NCBI GenBank assembly: GCA_907165065.1
Contig: OU015523.1
Coordinates: 115,284,246 to 115,348,245 of the forward strand
Direction of reading: 5' to 3'
DNA from: Caprimulgus europaeus
Taxonomy: Eukaryota > Chordata > Aves > Caprimulgiformes > Caprimulgidae
Length of the DNA stretch: 64,000 nucleotides
Shown here in pieces: positions 49,812 through 63,400 of this stretch. Made by a program: the position numbers and the translations under genes. The notes below the pieces were generated by a model that was not told where the DNA came from, ran no database searches, and was given only the letters and a program-made list of their open reading frames with translations. Within the stretch, counting starts at the first letter, position 1. Each line of letters opens with the position of its first letter.

Positions 49812-52800
49812 TCAACTCTCTAAACCAACACAAGGAAAAAGGGGGCAAGAGTGGATAAATTTATGTTGCCCTTGTGGAATCTTAGGAAAGATGGTTACCA
49901 CTCTCCTAAGTTATTTTGAACCCATCCTTCCTCAGAAAGTGGAAAGGCCAAGAACAGGGCTGGGACATCTGCTACAAGACAGCCTCAATGGACAGAGCAA
50001 GGAGGAGCACCACCTCTACCACATGAGTCATGGCCCAAGTGCACTAGGGCTCAGTGGCCTCTACTCCAAAACTCCAGATGGGGTCTATTATGGTCCAAAC
50101 CAAGACTTTATAGCTCCTTAACACTGTTCCTGCTCTTTTACCCAGAATAAAAATGTCAGAGCAAAGGACATCCATGTCACTCTTGCACTGAGCCATCTGA
50201 AGACAGTAAAACCCATTAAAAATGTGACAAAAGTGAGAAGAACTGCTGCCCACAATATCCAGCACTACATGAAAACTAGGGCAGAAAAAGACAGAATAAT
50301 GGGATAACATATAGCATATCCTGTGAGGTTCACATTGTGGCAAACGATGGAGACAAGAGATCAGGGTTGACTATACAGAAAACACAGAATTCAGTTTAAT
50401 TGTTAGTGAACTACGTGCCATGTGAGTAATTGGGTTTATGGATGTTCCTGGCAGAGACAGAGGGGAACCCGTCCTCTCAGGGTAGCTAAGTGCTTGACTT
50501 CTGTGTATTTTTATGTGTTTGTCAAACACTTAGACACTACAGGCACTTAGAATCCTTTAAATAAATAAAATGCATTGCCTTAGTTCAGCACAAAAGGCCC
50601 TGTATCAATGCATGTTAACTACTTTCAATGGAAATTATAACAGGATATGAGCATAAGTGCAGCCAAAAGAAAAGACTAATAAAAATAGGGTAGGAGGGAG
50701 AGAGTGGAGAAAATGTAAGGCTGACAGAATTGCAGCCTGAAAGAAATCAGGACAGTAGATCTGAGAACAGCTCAGATCATAAGATAGAGGGGGAGAAAAC
50801 ACCTCCCGTTTTACTATGATTGGGCCAGCTTACATTTCATTACAGGGAATCCAGGATAGGCAATTGTGTAATCAAGAGCCAGACGGCTTTACTCATTTAT
50901 AATTAATTCAGAGTACATTGAAAGTGAGCTTAGAAAATAGCCAAGTGCTTCCCTTTAAGGAAACCTCTTGTAATGCTTCTACAGGGCATGGCAAGCAAAG
51001 CAGTTGTTCAGCTGAAGACAAAAGGTTTTCTTCTGACATAAATGCATAAACTGTTACCACAGGCAGTGAAGCAGAGAATGTGGCCCATCTTGAAGGAAGG
51101 CTTTTATCCAAGCAGTGTAATTTTACAGCAAGAAACACCATTCTGGACTGTTTTGCACCAACTTAAAGGTCAAGAGAAGGCTCAGTACATCATGGGCTGA
51201 GATGCAGACTATTCGGTCTTCTATTTATTGCACATAAGACAACTGCTCCCTTAGAGGCAAGCATGATTTTTGGCTCCAAAATCACAACCCGCATTTCCAT
51301 CTACTCACAGCACTTGCCAGAAGAGTAGGCGTTAAAACCCAGTACAGTTGCACTGCTCCCCACACAGCCTCCACCTTCCCCAGCCACCGCACTGCGAGCC
51401 ACACTGACAGCGGAGCCCTGCATCCTGGCGCTGCTCATTTGTTCAGATCCTCAGGTATTCATTAGCTGTCCTGTGCCCACACAAATAATTCAGAAAGTTA
51501 AATGCCACTTTCCGTTTTGCGTGGTTACTAATTTATCTACACTTAGCTTTTCATCTGTAATTCACATTGACATTAATGGAGAGACAAATATGTGTGTAAC
51601 AGAACAGAGGCAGACAAAAATAAATGAGAAAAAACGTGGTCACCAGAAACCAATTACACATTCAAAACTGCATAGTGGAAACCACCGGAGTGTTGAAATC
51701 AAGTAAGGAGGAAAATGTACCAAAAAACCACACTTGGACTGGGGGAAAAAGGGGGGCACAGGGACGAAGTTGCTAGCACATACAATCAGTCTCAGCCTCA
51801 TGGAAAAGAATATAAATATTTAGACATGAACAGACCTCTTAAAATACAGTTGCAGAGTCTGCTGGCACATGGACAAACATACAATAAGCCCACCAATGTG
51901 GAGACACAAATCAGGTAAATCAGACATGAAATTGGCAGGCAACACGTACAAGATGCGTTTTATAAAGGCAAAAACATGTTCACCACCAAATACGAAGATG
52001 AATTTTCCAAGACAATCTGAAGCTGCGCTGTAAAAGAAATAAACATTAAATATTTAAGGCTGTTCACCTAAATGCTATCACTCGGAGCACATGGTGGCTT
52101 TTCCTCTACCAGCATTCTTCTCGCTACAACAAAAAATGAAGCCTTTAAAGAGAAATACTTGAATAGTCTTGCTACTTTGAAAGCTGAACATCTCCCCAGG
52201 TGGCCCTGAAAGAGTTAAGTGCTTCAGAGCTCAGATATTCTCCTTCCCATGTCTCATGATAAGTACTAGAAGATTTATGTGCAATGAATTTCCAATTACT
52301 GATCTGCACCAGCTGGGCTGTCAATCAGCCTGCCTATACAGTGCATGTCTTCACCTCCCCATGTTCTCCTTGCACGTAGAGGCTCCTTCTCCCCCCACGA
52401 GCACACACAAAAGCGTGTAATTCTCACATTCCTATCAAGTGGAGAAGGTTAAATGTTGTTTTGGACATCCCTGGCTCCTCTAGTCTAAGACAGACATTAT
52501 TTTCTCACCATACTGTCCAGGAGAACAATTCCAGTGATGACTCTGAGACACCACAGAGTATTTTAAAAGCTGAGTGACACTTTCTCCAAGGCTTTTCCCA
52601 TTAGCAGTCATTGGCAGGGAATGCAGGGTATGAGGGAAATCTGGAAGGGAAGACCTAGGATCAGGACACCAAATTCTTCTGCACTGGCACCCAAAGTCCA
52701 GACACAAGGATTAAAGAGAAGGAAAAACTCACTGCCCTTACGGAAGTCTTGAATACAATTTTTCCCAGGTAAGAAAGTACAAAGTCATCAGCGAACTAAA

Positions 52801-55800
52801 TATGGGAACTTTAGGATCTCCAAAAAGCTCTTCAGATTTACGTAAAAGAGGTATTATCTCCCAATAATTACTAAATTACTTCTTGAGTCTCATATAGTTT
52901 AGCTCATTATACATAAAGAGTTCATGGAAAAAGGTGTTCTGCTCAGGGTTATCATCCACCCCATTTTAATGTATTATCACTTATTTCTTTAATACTCAGG
53001 GTCACTGTTAGCACCACCACATATCCTTTACTTCATTTCTCAGCCACATGACTAAGAGAAATGCTGAATCAATAAACCTTTGCAGAGCAGCACTGAGCAA
53101 TATAACCAGTGATTAAATCTTGCTTTCAGTGTAGAATTCAGCCTGAAGAAAAATAATTTAAAAAAAAATAACCACAAAGCCCAGGAAAATATTTTCCTCT
53201 CCTGTTTTCTAAGATTTCACTAAGCCATATCTCTGAAATAAAAAAAAAAACCACAGACATGGCATCATCCTTGAGACTTTGCCTGTTACAACACGATATT
53301 ACCCCAGGCTGTTGTTTTTGCACCTGCATTTCACTTCCTAACCTGGTTTACAGAGAAGATGATTCTTGAAAGGTTAATTAGCAGCTATGTAAACAGCAAA
53401 TCCTTGCTATGTATCAGAGCAAAGGTGTTTTACTGAGAAGGTTGAGCACCCTGTGAAGGGTAGGGCTCTGAGATACGGCACCAAGCCAGATCTTCTAGCA
53501 GGAGCCATAAGTTTTGTATTTTCCTGTAGAAGCTTTACCAGAGCTCTCTGGAAATTTTCATCCAGGCTCAACTGCCTATAAATAGAGAGCTGCAGCCCCC
53601 GGGGGCTGTGTGGCTCTGTGCTGCTGGTGTGCTCTGAGTTGCTAAGGAGATGGCAGAGCGAAGGCTTGCAAACCGCGTGGGGGAACCGAGAGGAAAGCAG
53701 CACCACTCTGGGGTTCCGCCAAGAGCCAGCAAGGTGTCCTCCTGCGGGTATCCTCTGGATAAAAAGGGGAAAAAAAAGGATGGAGATTCCCTCTCAGCCT
53801 GATAGAGGTCAGATGTTGGGAATGCAGGCATTCCCATCGACAGACTCCTGAATAATTATTACAAACCATCAATCGTCTGGGTTCTCACAGCATCTCTGTT
53901 TCCTGAATCCAGATCTGGCTTCTTTATCTCAGAGGAAAGTAATTATAGCTTATATTACACAGCACCCATCCAAAGGAAAAGGAATTTTTAATCCTTTTAT
54001 TCACTTCTATCTAGACTTGTAAACACGACTGGTATGCAAAAAGTCAAGCTTTGAACTGTAGCATTAGAACAAACTACCTAAAAGAACTGAAACTAGGTCG
54101 ACCCCTGACACACAGTCTTTTTCAGAGCTGAACCAATCCACTTATCTTGGGCTAGAGGATGGCTGAATGGAGGTGGAGTCTGGCTCAAGACACGGGAGGA
54201 AAATAAGAGTCATCCTGAATTAAGGTTGTATGTAGATACTACTGTCCATTTCAGCTGGTCAAATTACATCTTTAAATGGGAGATGACTCACATCACTGTG
54301 ATCGTAGCAAACATCAGCAAGACTGAGTGCACACCCTGAAAAGAGGTGGTTTTGCATTTCCAGCATGAATGGAGATACAATTTTACAGGGATATATAAGG
54401 CTTACTCTAAAGTTTATGCAGAAGCAACTTTGCAATTGCTCCTGGTGGACTGGGAAACAGCCTGAAGATAAAACTAACTGTAAGAAAAATTCTAGAGTAG
54501 TTTCTAAGAACAAAACCCTCAGGAAAACAACATTAACAAAAAAAAAAAAAAAAAAAGGCAGGAATTCCTCAAAAGAAACAAGTGAATGCAAAAAGAGCCA
54601 AGGATGTTTCTGCAAGTGCAGTGGAAATGCTCCATGGTGTTAGCAACAGTTCTCACCCAGATCACTTAGTTATGATAGAAATTACATTATTTTGTTTTCC
54701 AAGACTCCTCCACAGCTAAAATGATACATCTTAGCAGAACAGAGGCCATATCTCTTGCCAACAGTGTATTAGCTCATCTCTCATCGGAAAAAACCAGAGA
54801 CTTAGCAGAAAAAGTTGTATTTTTTGTGCGGCCACCGACGTTCCAAGCCACAGAAGTATCAAAGCATGTCTGACAGTTGCTCATTATTAGGCAGGTGAAA
54901 GAGAAAACTGAACTTTTTTCTTTTCCTCAAGGCGTCAATGAAACCGCATTAAGAATGCTTGAAATAAAAAGCACGTAGAGCAACCAAATTATGTGAACTT
55001 TAGCTGTCTCCCATCTTTTAAAGATGCTAATGCTAACACACTAACTCACTAGCGACAAACCGACAGAAAGGAAAGAACATGATCACGGCTTATTTCCCAG
55101 TGTACGTATTTCTTAATATAGAAGAGTGTACGATAGATCTGCACCCATCTGATCTTGATTGTTGTAAAACCAGTCATTCTGCCTTCATCTGCCAAAAGAC
55201 TTTGAGAATTACTGAGGATATTTTTGGCAGCCTTACGCACACAGAAGCGCTGAGGCATAGTCCCAGAGGACAGCTGAAAATTTCTTAATAGTTTCCATCT
55301 CTTAGATGCCACTTTTGCACATTACTTGAGGACTGTCCAGTGCAATTTTAAGTTAATTAAGGATGATGAAAGTGGAGAAAGAGGCTTCAGGTCTTACTGC
55401 TGTTACTGCATTTCTTTTTTCCCCACAGAAGTTGGGGTTTTTTTTATGATAGTCCTAAAAAATCAGAAATCTGATCTTGTATCTACTCAATTTTACGACA
55501 TAATACATTCACTGAAGAGACAACTTACAACAAATACCTGATAAAATATTCTTTAATCATAAATACAACCCTTAATCAGGGAAGGAGGGGGAAAAGGAAA
55601 AAAAAAAAAAAAATCAACAACCCCCTCATGTATAAAAATAGGAAAAAAGAAAAGCGGTAAGAGATCTTATTCAATAATATACACTAGTTTTTAAAGACCT
55701 AACTTCACATTGCAATATCTGTGAACAAAATTATTTCTAATTCAGGAACTTTTCCTATTAAAAAAATCTTAATTTTTCAGGAAATTACAAGCACAATTTA

Positions 55801-55880
55801 GCAAATGTAATCTGACAAGAGGTTTAATACATTTTTTTTTAATGAGGAATACTATTATATTATATTGGTTATTATTATAA
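49812..55880 (-). other. FAT3 upstream sequence without recognised genes
   Basis: Contains an A19 run at 54538-54556 and A-rich tracts near 55595-55615. A minor CpG concentration lies at 51360-51440. No gene recognised. Confidence 0.5.
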
Positions 55881-56118
55881 CCAAGAGGCAATGGGCACAA
55901 ATTGAAATACAGAAAATTCTTCTTAAACACACAAAAAAGAGAACATTTCCCTCCACGAGGGTGGTCAGGCAGTGTCTCAGGTTGTGTAGTCTCCATCCTT
56001 GCAGTTACTCAAAGCCCAACTAGACACAGCCCTGGGCAATCTGCTGTCACTGACCCTGCTCTGACTAGACAACTTCCAGAGATGCCTTCCCACCTCAGCC
56101 ACTCTGTGATTCTCTGAA
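55881..56118 (+). mobile_element. Diverged CR1 LINE 3' fragment
   Basis: GGCAATGGGCACAAATTGAA matches the copy at 9705-10007, and the tail CACTCTGTGATTCTCTGAA is a decayed CR1 end. The middle is much altered, so this is an old copy related to the subfamily at 9705. Confidence 0.8.
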
Positions 56119-59100
56119 TATTAAGCACAAAGATTCAAATTTACCAACTATGTTAAGGCTGAATTTAAAATTTAAGCTAACTTCAGCTATATAAAGAAGT
56201 TGGTTTTGGAAACTTAGGTCATAAGATGTACTGAAACATACTAAAACTTATAATAAAGTGTCAGTTTAAAAGCACAGAAGTCTTAAGTGATCATATTGCA
56301 TATTTGCTAGCAATAGAAGAGTACATCCAAAAGAAAACAACCATTTATTTTTACATACCTTATACTTCCAACACATAAAGTGCTGTGCCAAGAAATTCTC
56401 CATTTTCCAATCAAAGGAACAGGGTTTGCAACATGGATTCTGGATTTCTCTCTGCACATTGCTTTAACAGGGCTGATGGCGATGACCCCTTTCACTGTCA
56501 ATCTTTATTTCCATGTATCATCCTATTGACTGTCACACTTCCTGTATTTCCCTTTATATCTCCTCCACTTCTCAAGCTTTATACCCATGTAAAGCTTTTA
56601 AAAAACTATACCACAATAAAGTAAATAAACCATGGAGCCCTTTACAAGGGTAGGCGAGCTAGCTATGGAAGCCTCTTCAACTTCCAGCTGAGTTGGAAAA
56701 TGTCTTTCACATCACTAATGCTGCTTGGTCCAGCACCAACTGTGCAGTTCAACAGTTACTACTTCGCCATCACTGCTAATGGAGAAGGGAGCTGGAACTA
56801 AGCGACATTAGCAGCCTTGCCATCAATGCCACCTGTTCATCACAGGTAGATTCACAACTCTTGGACAAGTCTAAGAGCTACAGGAAAAACTGGAGGAGCT
56901 GAGCCTCTGCTATGAGCACAGGGCTGGAACACTGTCAAGCAACCAGAATTTGAAAAGCTCTGAGCTAAGCTGAACAGCAACAGCTGAACAAGCAATATCT
57001 AGACGCACACAAATCTGGAAGATAAGAGGGAGCACAGCAAACACAATGGTGTAAGTCACTAGAGCACAGTGTTAGAGAAGGCAAGTATTTGAGGGCCAGC
57101 AAATTAAATTCATAATCATCTAAAGGCAGGTATTTCTACAATGCCAGACAAAAAAAAAAAAGAAAAAAAAAACAACCAACTTTCAGGCAACACACAGTTT
57201 TCCTTTAATGCACAGATGTTAAAAATAATTAAAAATGGTGATTGGGGGTGGGGAAGAGTCAAGCTGAAATATATTCAGGATAATAGCATCCTCACATACA
57301 TGGTGTGAAGTATTTCAACACTCTCTGTGATGGTTTACTCTGCACATTCCTCTCAGGCAGGCTACAGGCAGAGGCAGAAAGCATGGCTACACTCAATGAG
57401 ACTTTCAGGTTTGCGTGCATTAGCACTGTTGCAACATCCAAGCTGACAAGATGTAAAGGGTTAATTTCTCTGCTGAAGCAAAACCTTAGTGGGTTAAAAC
57501 TTAATAAAATTTCCATAAATGTGTGGATTCATACAAATGTATTTCATAAAAAGCCTACATGGAGAAGTATGGACTCCTCCTGAGCATTCACTACCAGCTC
57601 CCTAGAGGTTCTTGTCCCCAGTGCTGCCCTGCCGAAGAGGCAGGGGAAAAACGAGTACAGCAAACACCGCCTTGCTGAAAACGGGCTCTCGGAGCTTTCG
57701 GAAGCTTGTTGCTGTGAGTGCAAAGAGTTAAACACCGCAAGGCATTGCTCTGATCTGACACATCAGTGAAAAACCAGCAGCAGCTCTACCCAAAGCAACT
57801 GCAAAATAAACACGAAGCTGAATCAGACCCATAAGCTCTTAAAGAGAACAGTTAGCTAGATACAGATATCGATTTCTCAAGGTGAACCCCTTTAGTACCA
57901 ACGCAACCTCTAAATAGTATCGTTTAACCTTCTTCAGGATTTGGGTTTGATTTCAGGCTAACAACAGCCATTTGGATCAGCCACACAAAGTAAATCTGCA
58001 GAGCTCCCAAGTACTGAAAAGGGATGGGAGAAATCCACCTGAAACAAATGCTCTGCCAAACCTCTGCACAGCTGAAAAATAAAATCACTGTCAGCAGAGT
58101 GCGATCAACATTAGTTACACTCTTAGCGATAATATCAAATGATCCATTTGCCACCTGAAGTTCATACAAGCTAAGAAATTAAATCATGGGAGTTTATAGG
58201 CACACCTTTCCTTATCTGGGGTGACAGTGCTGCTATTTAAGCTACAAATAAAACTCTTAAAATTTCTCGCAGTATTATCACTGCCCATCTGCAGTCCCCA
58301 TAGGGTTAAAGTTGGAAAGCCCTACTCTGCTTCTCAGTCTGGAGCTTTCTGCCACCGTGACCAGCTGTTACAGTTTAGGCATATCCTCAGGAATCCAGTG
58401 ACACAGCAAAGGTCTGAATGCAGACATACATTTCTGACTCCCAATAAGCAGAAAACAGACCAAAAAATTATGCCCATGACTAACAAGTCCCATCATGCCT
58501 TCTAAGCCTCTTCAGTATAAAGTGACTTGAGATTGTAACAGTGGACAAAAACATCACCTTTTCTTAGAATTTTTTTTTTCCCTTTAATCAAAGTGGACTT
58601 TTTTTTCCTTTATAGTTTTAAAAAATTACATATAAACATACTCACCTCTGGCAGAGACTCAGCCACTTGCAAAACAGCTTGATACAGTTCTGAACCTTGC
58701 AAATATGACTAATTTTGCTTCCTGCATTGCTGTAAGGTCAGCAAGAAGTCAGAATTCAATCACAAGTGGCAGTAGCAGCACATTTTTTCTCTCCAAAATA
58801 GCTGCCACCCAGGGGTACAAGGCATGGCTTGGCCACCTGGGCCTGTGAAGCCAGTCTACCTCCACACACTATGGCTGTGGTAGAGCTTCTCCATCCATGG
58901 TGCTTGTGAGAGGTGTCATGTGAAAGCAAGGGGAGCAAATTGATGGGGGACGGAAAATGAATAAAAATTAGTATCAGGGAATTAATATCAAGCAAGAGGC
59001 AAAGACTTTCTTTTTTTTTCCCTCTATTTTTCTTTATTTTAACTTTAAAAACACTGCCAACAGAAGGATGTGGGATGAGTTAGTGAGCGTGACAGCATCG

Positions 59101-59762
59101 CTGGAAGACACAAACTGGGAAGCTGTCAGCCCAGCTGATGCACCAGGGCACAGCCCAGGCAGGGACAGGGTTGTGGGTCATGGTCCCGGCCACTGGCCAT
59201 TCTGTGGCACATGGGGACACCTTATAGGAGCTGACACAGTTTCCTCACATCTCCAGGCCAGGCTGCCCCACAACTGACAAATAAAATCGGGTTTTTAGTG
59301 TGAAAAGTGGGTCATGGCTACATAGAGGATGATGAGAACAACTTAACGGCGGCATGCAGTGAGCGATAGAGGAGCGACCAGCATGGACCCCGAGGCCTTT
59401 ATTAGTGGTGGTGTTATTACACAAATTTGGCAGCACCCATCAGCCTGTCAGCCCGGTAGCACTGACCTGCCCTCAGCGAATGCCATTAAAAGCCCCTTCC
59501 CCAGCCTACACTTGTCAATGCTCTTGCCCCGCCGTGAAGGCCACTCTCCTCCTCTCCCTGCTCTGCCCATCCTGCCCTGGCCCAACCTGTCCTCCAGCAC
59601 TCATGGGCGATCTTCTCCTTCCATCAGGGTCCATTTTCAACCCCACATCCCCAGACACCCCCAGCACTGAGTAGAGGGGCGGTTTGGGACAGGGGACAGA
59701 GCTATGTGCTGGCTCAGTCCCCACCACCCCTGCCCTGCACTTTGCCTCTTGCAAAGCCACAG
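56119..59762 (-). other. FAT3 upstream sequence without recognised genes
   Basis: Contains an A12-G-A10 tract at 57150-57172 and a few CpGs at 57600-57710. The GC-richer stretch 59060-59760 has overlapping open frames on both strands without motifs; it directly precedes a CR1 copy. Confidence 0.5.
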
Positions 59763-60413
59763 AACACATGAGCCGGCAATGTGCACTTGCAGCCCAGAAG
59801 GCCAACTGCATCCTGGGCTGCATCAAGAGAAGCGTGGCCAGCAGGTCGAGAGAGGTGATTCTGCCCCTGTACTCCATTCTAGTGAGGTCCCACCTGGAGT
59901 ACTGCACCCAGTTCTGGAATCCCCCAACACAAGAGAGACATGGACCAGTTAGAACGAGTCCAGAGGAGGCCACGAGGATGATCCAAGGGCTGGAACACCT
60001 CTCCTGTGAGGACAGGATGAGAGAGTTGGGGCTGTTCAGCCTGGAGAAGAGAAGGCTCCAGGGAGATCTTATAGCAGCCTTCCAGTACCTGAAGGGGGCT
60101 ACAAGAAAGATGGGGAGGGACTTTTCATAAGGGCAGTTAATGACAGGACAAGGAGAAATGGCTTTAAGCTGAAAGAGGGTAGGTTTAGATTAGACATTAG
60201 GAAGAAATTCTTCACTGTGAGGGTGATGAGACACTGGAACAGGTTGCCCAAGGAAGTTGTGGATGCCCCCTCCCTGGAAGTGTTCAAGGCCAGGCTGGAT
60301 GAGGCTTTGAGCAACCTGGTCTAGTGGAAGGTGTCCCTGCTCACGGCAGGGGGGTTGGAACTGGATGATCTTTAAGGTCCCTTCCAGCCCAAACCATTCT
60401 ATGATTCCATGAT
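59763..60413 (+). mobile_element. CR1 LINE 3' fragment, longest copy in the window
   Basis: It covers the ORF2 C-terminus and complete 3' UTR. Encoded pieces include NCILGCIKRSVASRSREVI, HLEYCTQFWN and MRELGLFSLEKRRLQGDLIA, with a frame disruption near 59930-59960. The tail ends TTCTATGATTCCATGATT. It is very similar in wording to the copy at 30725-31300 but keeps the segment deleted there. 5'-truncated; antisense to FAT3. Confidence 0.95.
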
Positions 60414-63400
60414 TTCTATGAGAGGGTGGCCATGAGCACAGGCACATTGATAAGTCTGGACTCTTTTTTTTCAGCATTCACAGTTTTTCCCTCCCAAAGG
60501 CTGAAGTCCTCAGATGCACCTGGTTTCCAGGGAAAGGGCACAACCAGGCTCCTGCCAGAGGCAGGTGGGCACCCACCTCCGGGAAGGACACGAGCAATGC
60601 GGTGTGTGCACAACAGCCTCAGCCAAACCATGCGCTTTCCCAGCCGTCCCCTTAGTTATCGTTACCATGTTCACACACAAAAATATCTGGACTTTTTAAA
60701 CAGTGCTTAAGTGATTCTCTCCCCTAAAGAATTAAATTACCATTTATAGCCCATTCTTCCTATTAAAAATTTATCAATTTATTCATCACTTCTAGGACTG
60801 AGACCTTTCATTTGTTTTACAATGAAGAAACCTTTGATCTGCAATTCTCCAAGGCTACCGTTTTTTATTCTTTAGTTCTTCTCATTAAAAATAAAATACC
60901 TCTATTCTCCAAAATGTCTTGATGGCACTCTCAAAATGTCCATTTTAACAATGAGAAACTTTTTTCCTCCTTGCCTTGTGATAGGCATTTTGGAAGTTTA
61001 AAAGGCTTCATTTTTTCCTTTTTTTTTTTCTTTTTTTTTTTTTAAATCATAACAGTATTGTACTTTTACATACAAGAATCACTATGCTGGAAGACTGCAA
61101 CCAGACAGTATTAGCAAACTGAGACAGAATAATGCCTTTCTCCCAAAGACACAGAAGCAAATAAAGTAAAAATAGAGTTTCACAACATTTCCTCACTTGG
61201 CATGCTGTATTAGGGTAACGTGAAGTGAGTTTGCTCCAGGACATCCAAGCTACACCCCAGCCCTGTCCACCTGCCTCCAAGGGGCGAATCCTGAACAGAG
61301 CCCAAGTCAGAGCATGATTAAGACTCAGAGGCACAACCTGCATTAGAACATTTGGAAACCATATTTTAGCATTTTTCCTCCTTGTTCATCCTGTTCTCAA
61401 CAGCTGGACACACAAAGACCCCTCTCAGCAAAACAATCATTAGCACTTGGGTGTGACTACGACTACAGAAAGCAGATTTACCCCTTCCCAAGCTGCTAAA
61501 TGTGTGTTTCACATCAGTGCCCTCAGGCTGCTCCTACAGAGAGGAGGACAAAATGTCAACGTGCATTTGCCTGACTGTACTCCTGGTACACACCTCACCT
61601 GTTCCAAGGGCCATACACTTTTGCGCTAGTTTACTCTATCGGGTTTTCTCCATTAATGTTATTAGAGGCACACAGGTTATACACTACTAATCAATAAAAT
61701 GGGGCCAAGGACCATTTGCCCAACCCCAGGTCGCGTGGCATAGCCTGGCTGTCTCCTGCTACATAATACTTTGGTCCTATATGAACCACTAAGACGTAAC
61801 AACTATTAAGCACAGGGTTTCAGATCAAAAGTCTGAAACAACCCAAGAGTTTTATCACCATTGCTTGGCAGTGAAGCACTTTCACATCCCAGAGGAGGCT
61901 GCAGGAGAGCCCCAGGCCACACAGTTATCAGAAGGGATTTGGCCTCAATGCTGTCACCCCATAGCTTATGGGGAATGGTCCATGGGATGCAGGAGAATGC
62001 TCACTTCTGTGGAACAAATCTGTCAGGCAAAAAGCTAACATGTCTCCAAGCTTGCTCTTCTTATGTCACAATTAGGGTCACACTTTGCTGCTGACCCAGA
62101 CTAAAGCTGGTGTGCTTGGCACCAAGCCGTTCCCTGGCACAAAAGCATCTCGTGGACTCGTGCTGGTCCACCACACACAGTTCTGCCTTGTGCCTTGGTG
62201 CACCTCAGAGGGCCTGCAGGGCTTCCACTGCATGAAGGTTTCTGGAAGGGGATTTTTCAATAGACCTAGTCAAATATTTTCCTTCAAAAGCATCTTTTTT
62301 TGGGGGGTGGAAAAAAAAAAAAAAAAAAGTGGTTTTATCCCAAATACACATTTCCCTGCATTTTGTTCTCCACAGAAACTCTAATGTCTGTTGGGGAAAG
62401 CAGTGCTTGAAAAGTAAAACGTGCTGTTTGCAGTTTATTTTTAAACATAAAAACTTCTTCCATGCGCTTCTGTTGCAGACAGCTGAAGAACAAGCTAAAG
62501 CTGACCTCCCAACAGAGACCAGATGCCATTCCAAACCTGAATTCAGCTCAGATACAATGCTGAATCAAGCCCACAATCATCATCTGAGAGGTCAAAGAAA
62601 AAAGAAATCTAAACCACCCAGTTCCCAACACTTACATTCAGCAACACCAAAGCAGAATGACCAACTTCATAGAGAAACAATAATATACTCCACCACCAAA
62701 GCAGAGCATATCAGAGGATCAAAAACCACTTAGTGTCCAAGCCTCTGTCTAGTGCAACGTAAACCCTCCAGCTGCTACAGGGAGAGAAAAGGCTGCTTTT
62801 GCCAGCAGACACATTTGTGTAGGAGCCCCAGCTACGACCACAGGAAAGTGCTAAGTGTACCTGTGGTCCCTCCTCCTCATCCCAACAGTCATAGCTACCT
62901 GCATCAAGAGGAAGCAGAGGAGGAGCAGAGCTAGCAGGAAGCACAGAAATCCAGAAAAACAGAAATCCAAAAAACCGCTCCATAAAATAGCACATGGCTA
63001 AGTGCAACTAATTACGCTTTTGTCACCAAATACGAGATGGACCAAAAATATTACTGTCTTGTAAGTCACTTGCATATGCCAGAATATTTCCACTCTGCAT
63101 AAATGGATTCCTTTCAAATATTGTGAAAATGAATTCATCCCAGAAAAACACAACAGGCCTAACTGCATGTCACCAGATGTCACCCAGGCTATGATACAGC
63201 CACTTGAGTATGCTCTTCACCAGCAGCGCAGAGGAGCCGTGAATGTCTGATGAGCCCCAGGAACGCGGGCTTGCCAAGCACTTGTCAATCTCCAGCGCGT
63301 GTTATTCCTCTTCAGTAATCTAACGCCGGCATCTTGTTCCTGTGTACATGAAAGCTTGCTCAGCGTGTTCAAATTGCTATAATTCTGACAGTCTAATCAT

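Noticed and set aside
59515..59973. 152-codon minus-strand open frame
   Set aside because: It straddles the 5' junction of a CR1 copy and reads that element on the wrong strand.
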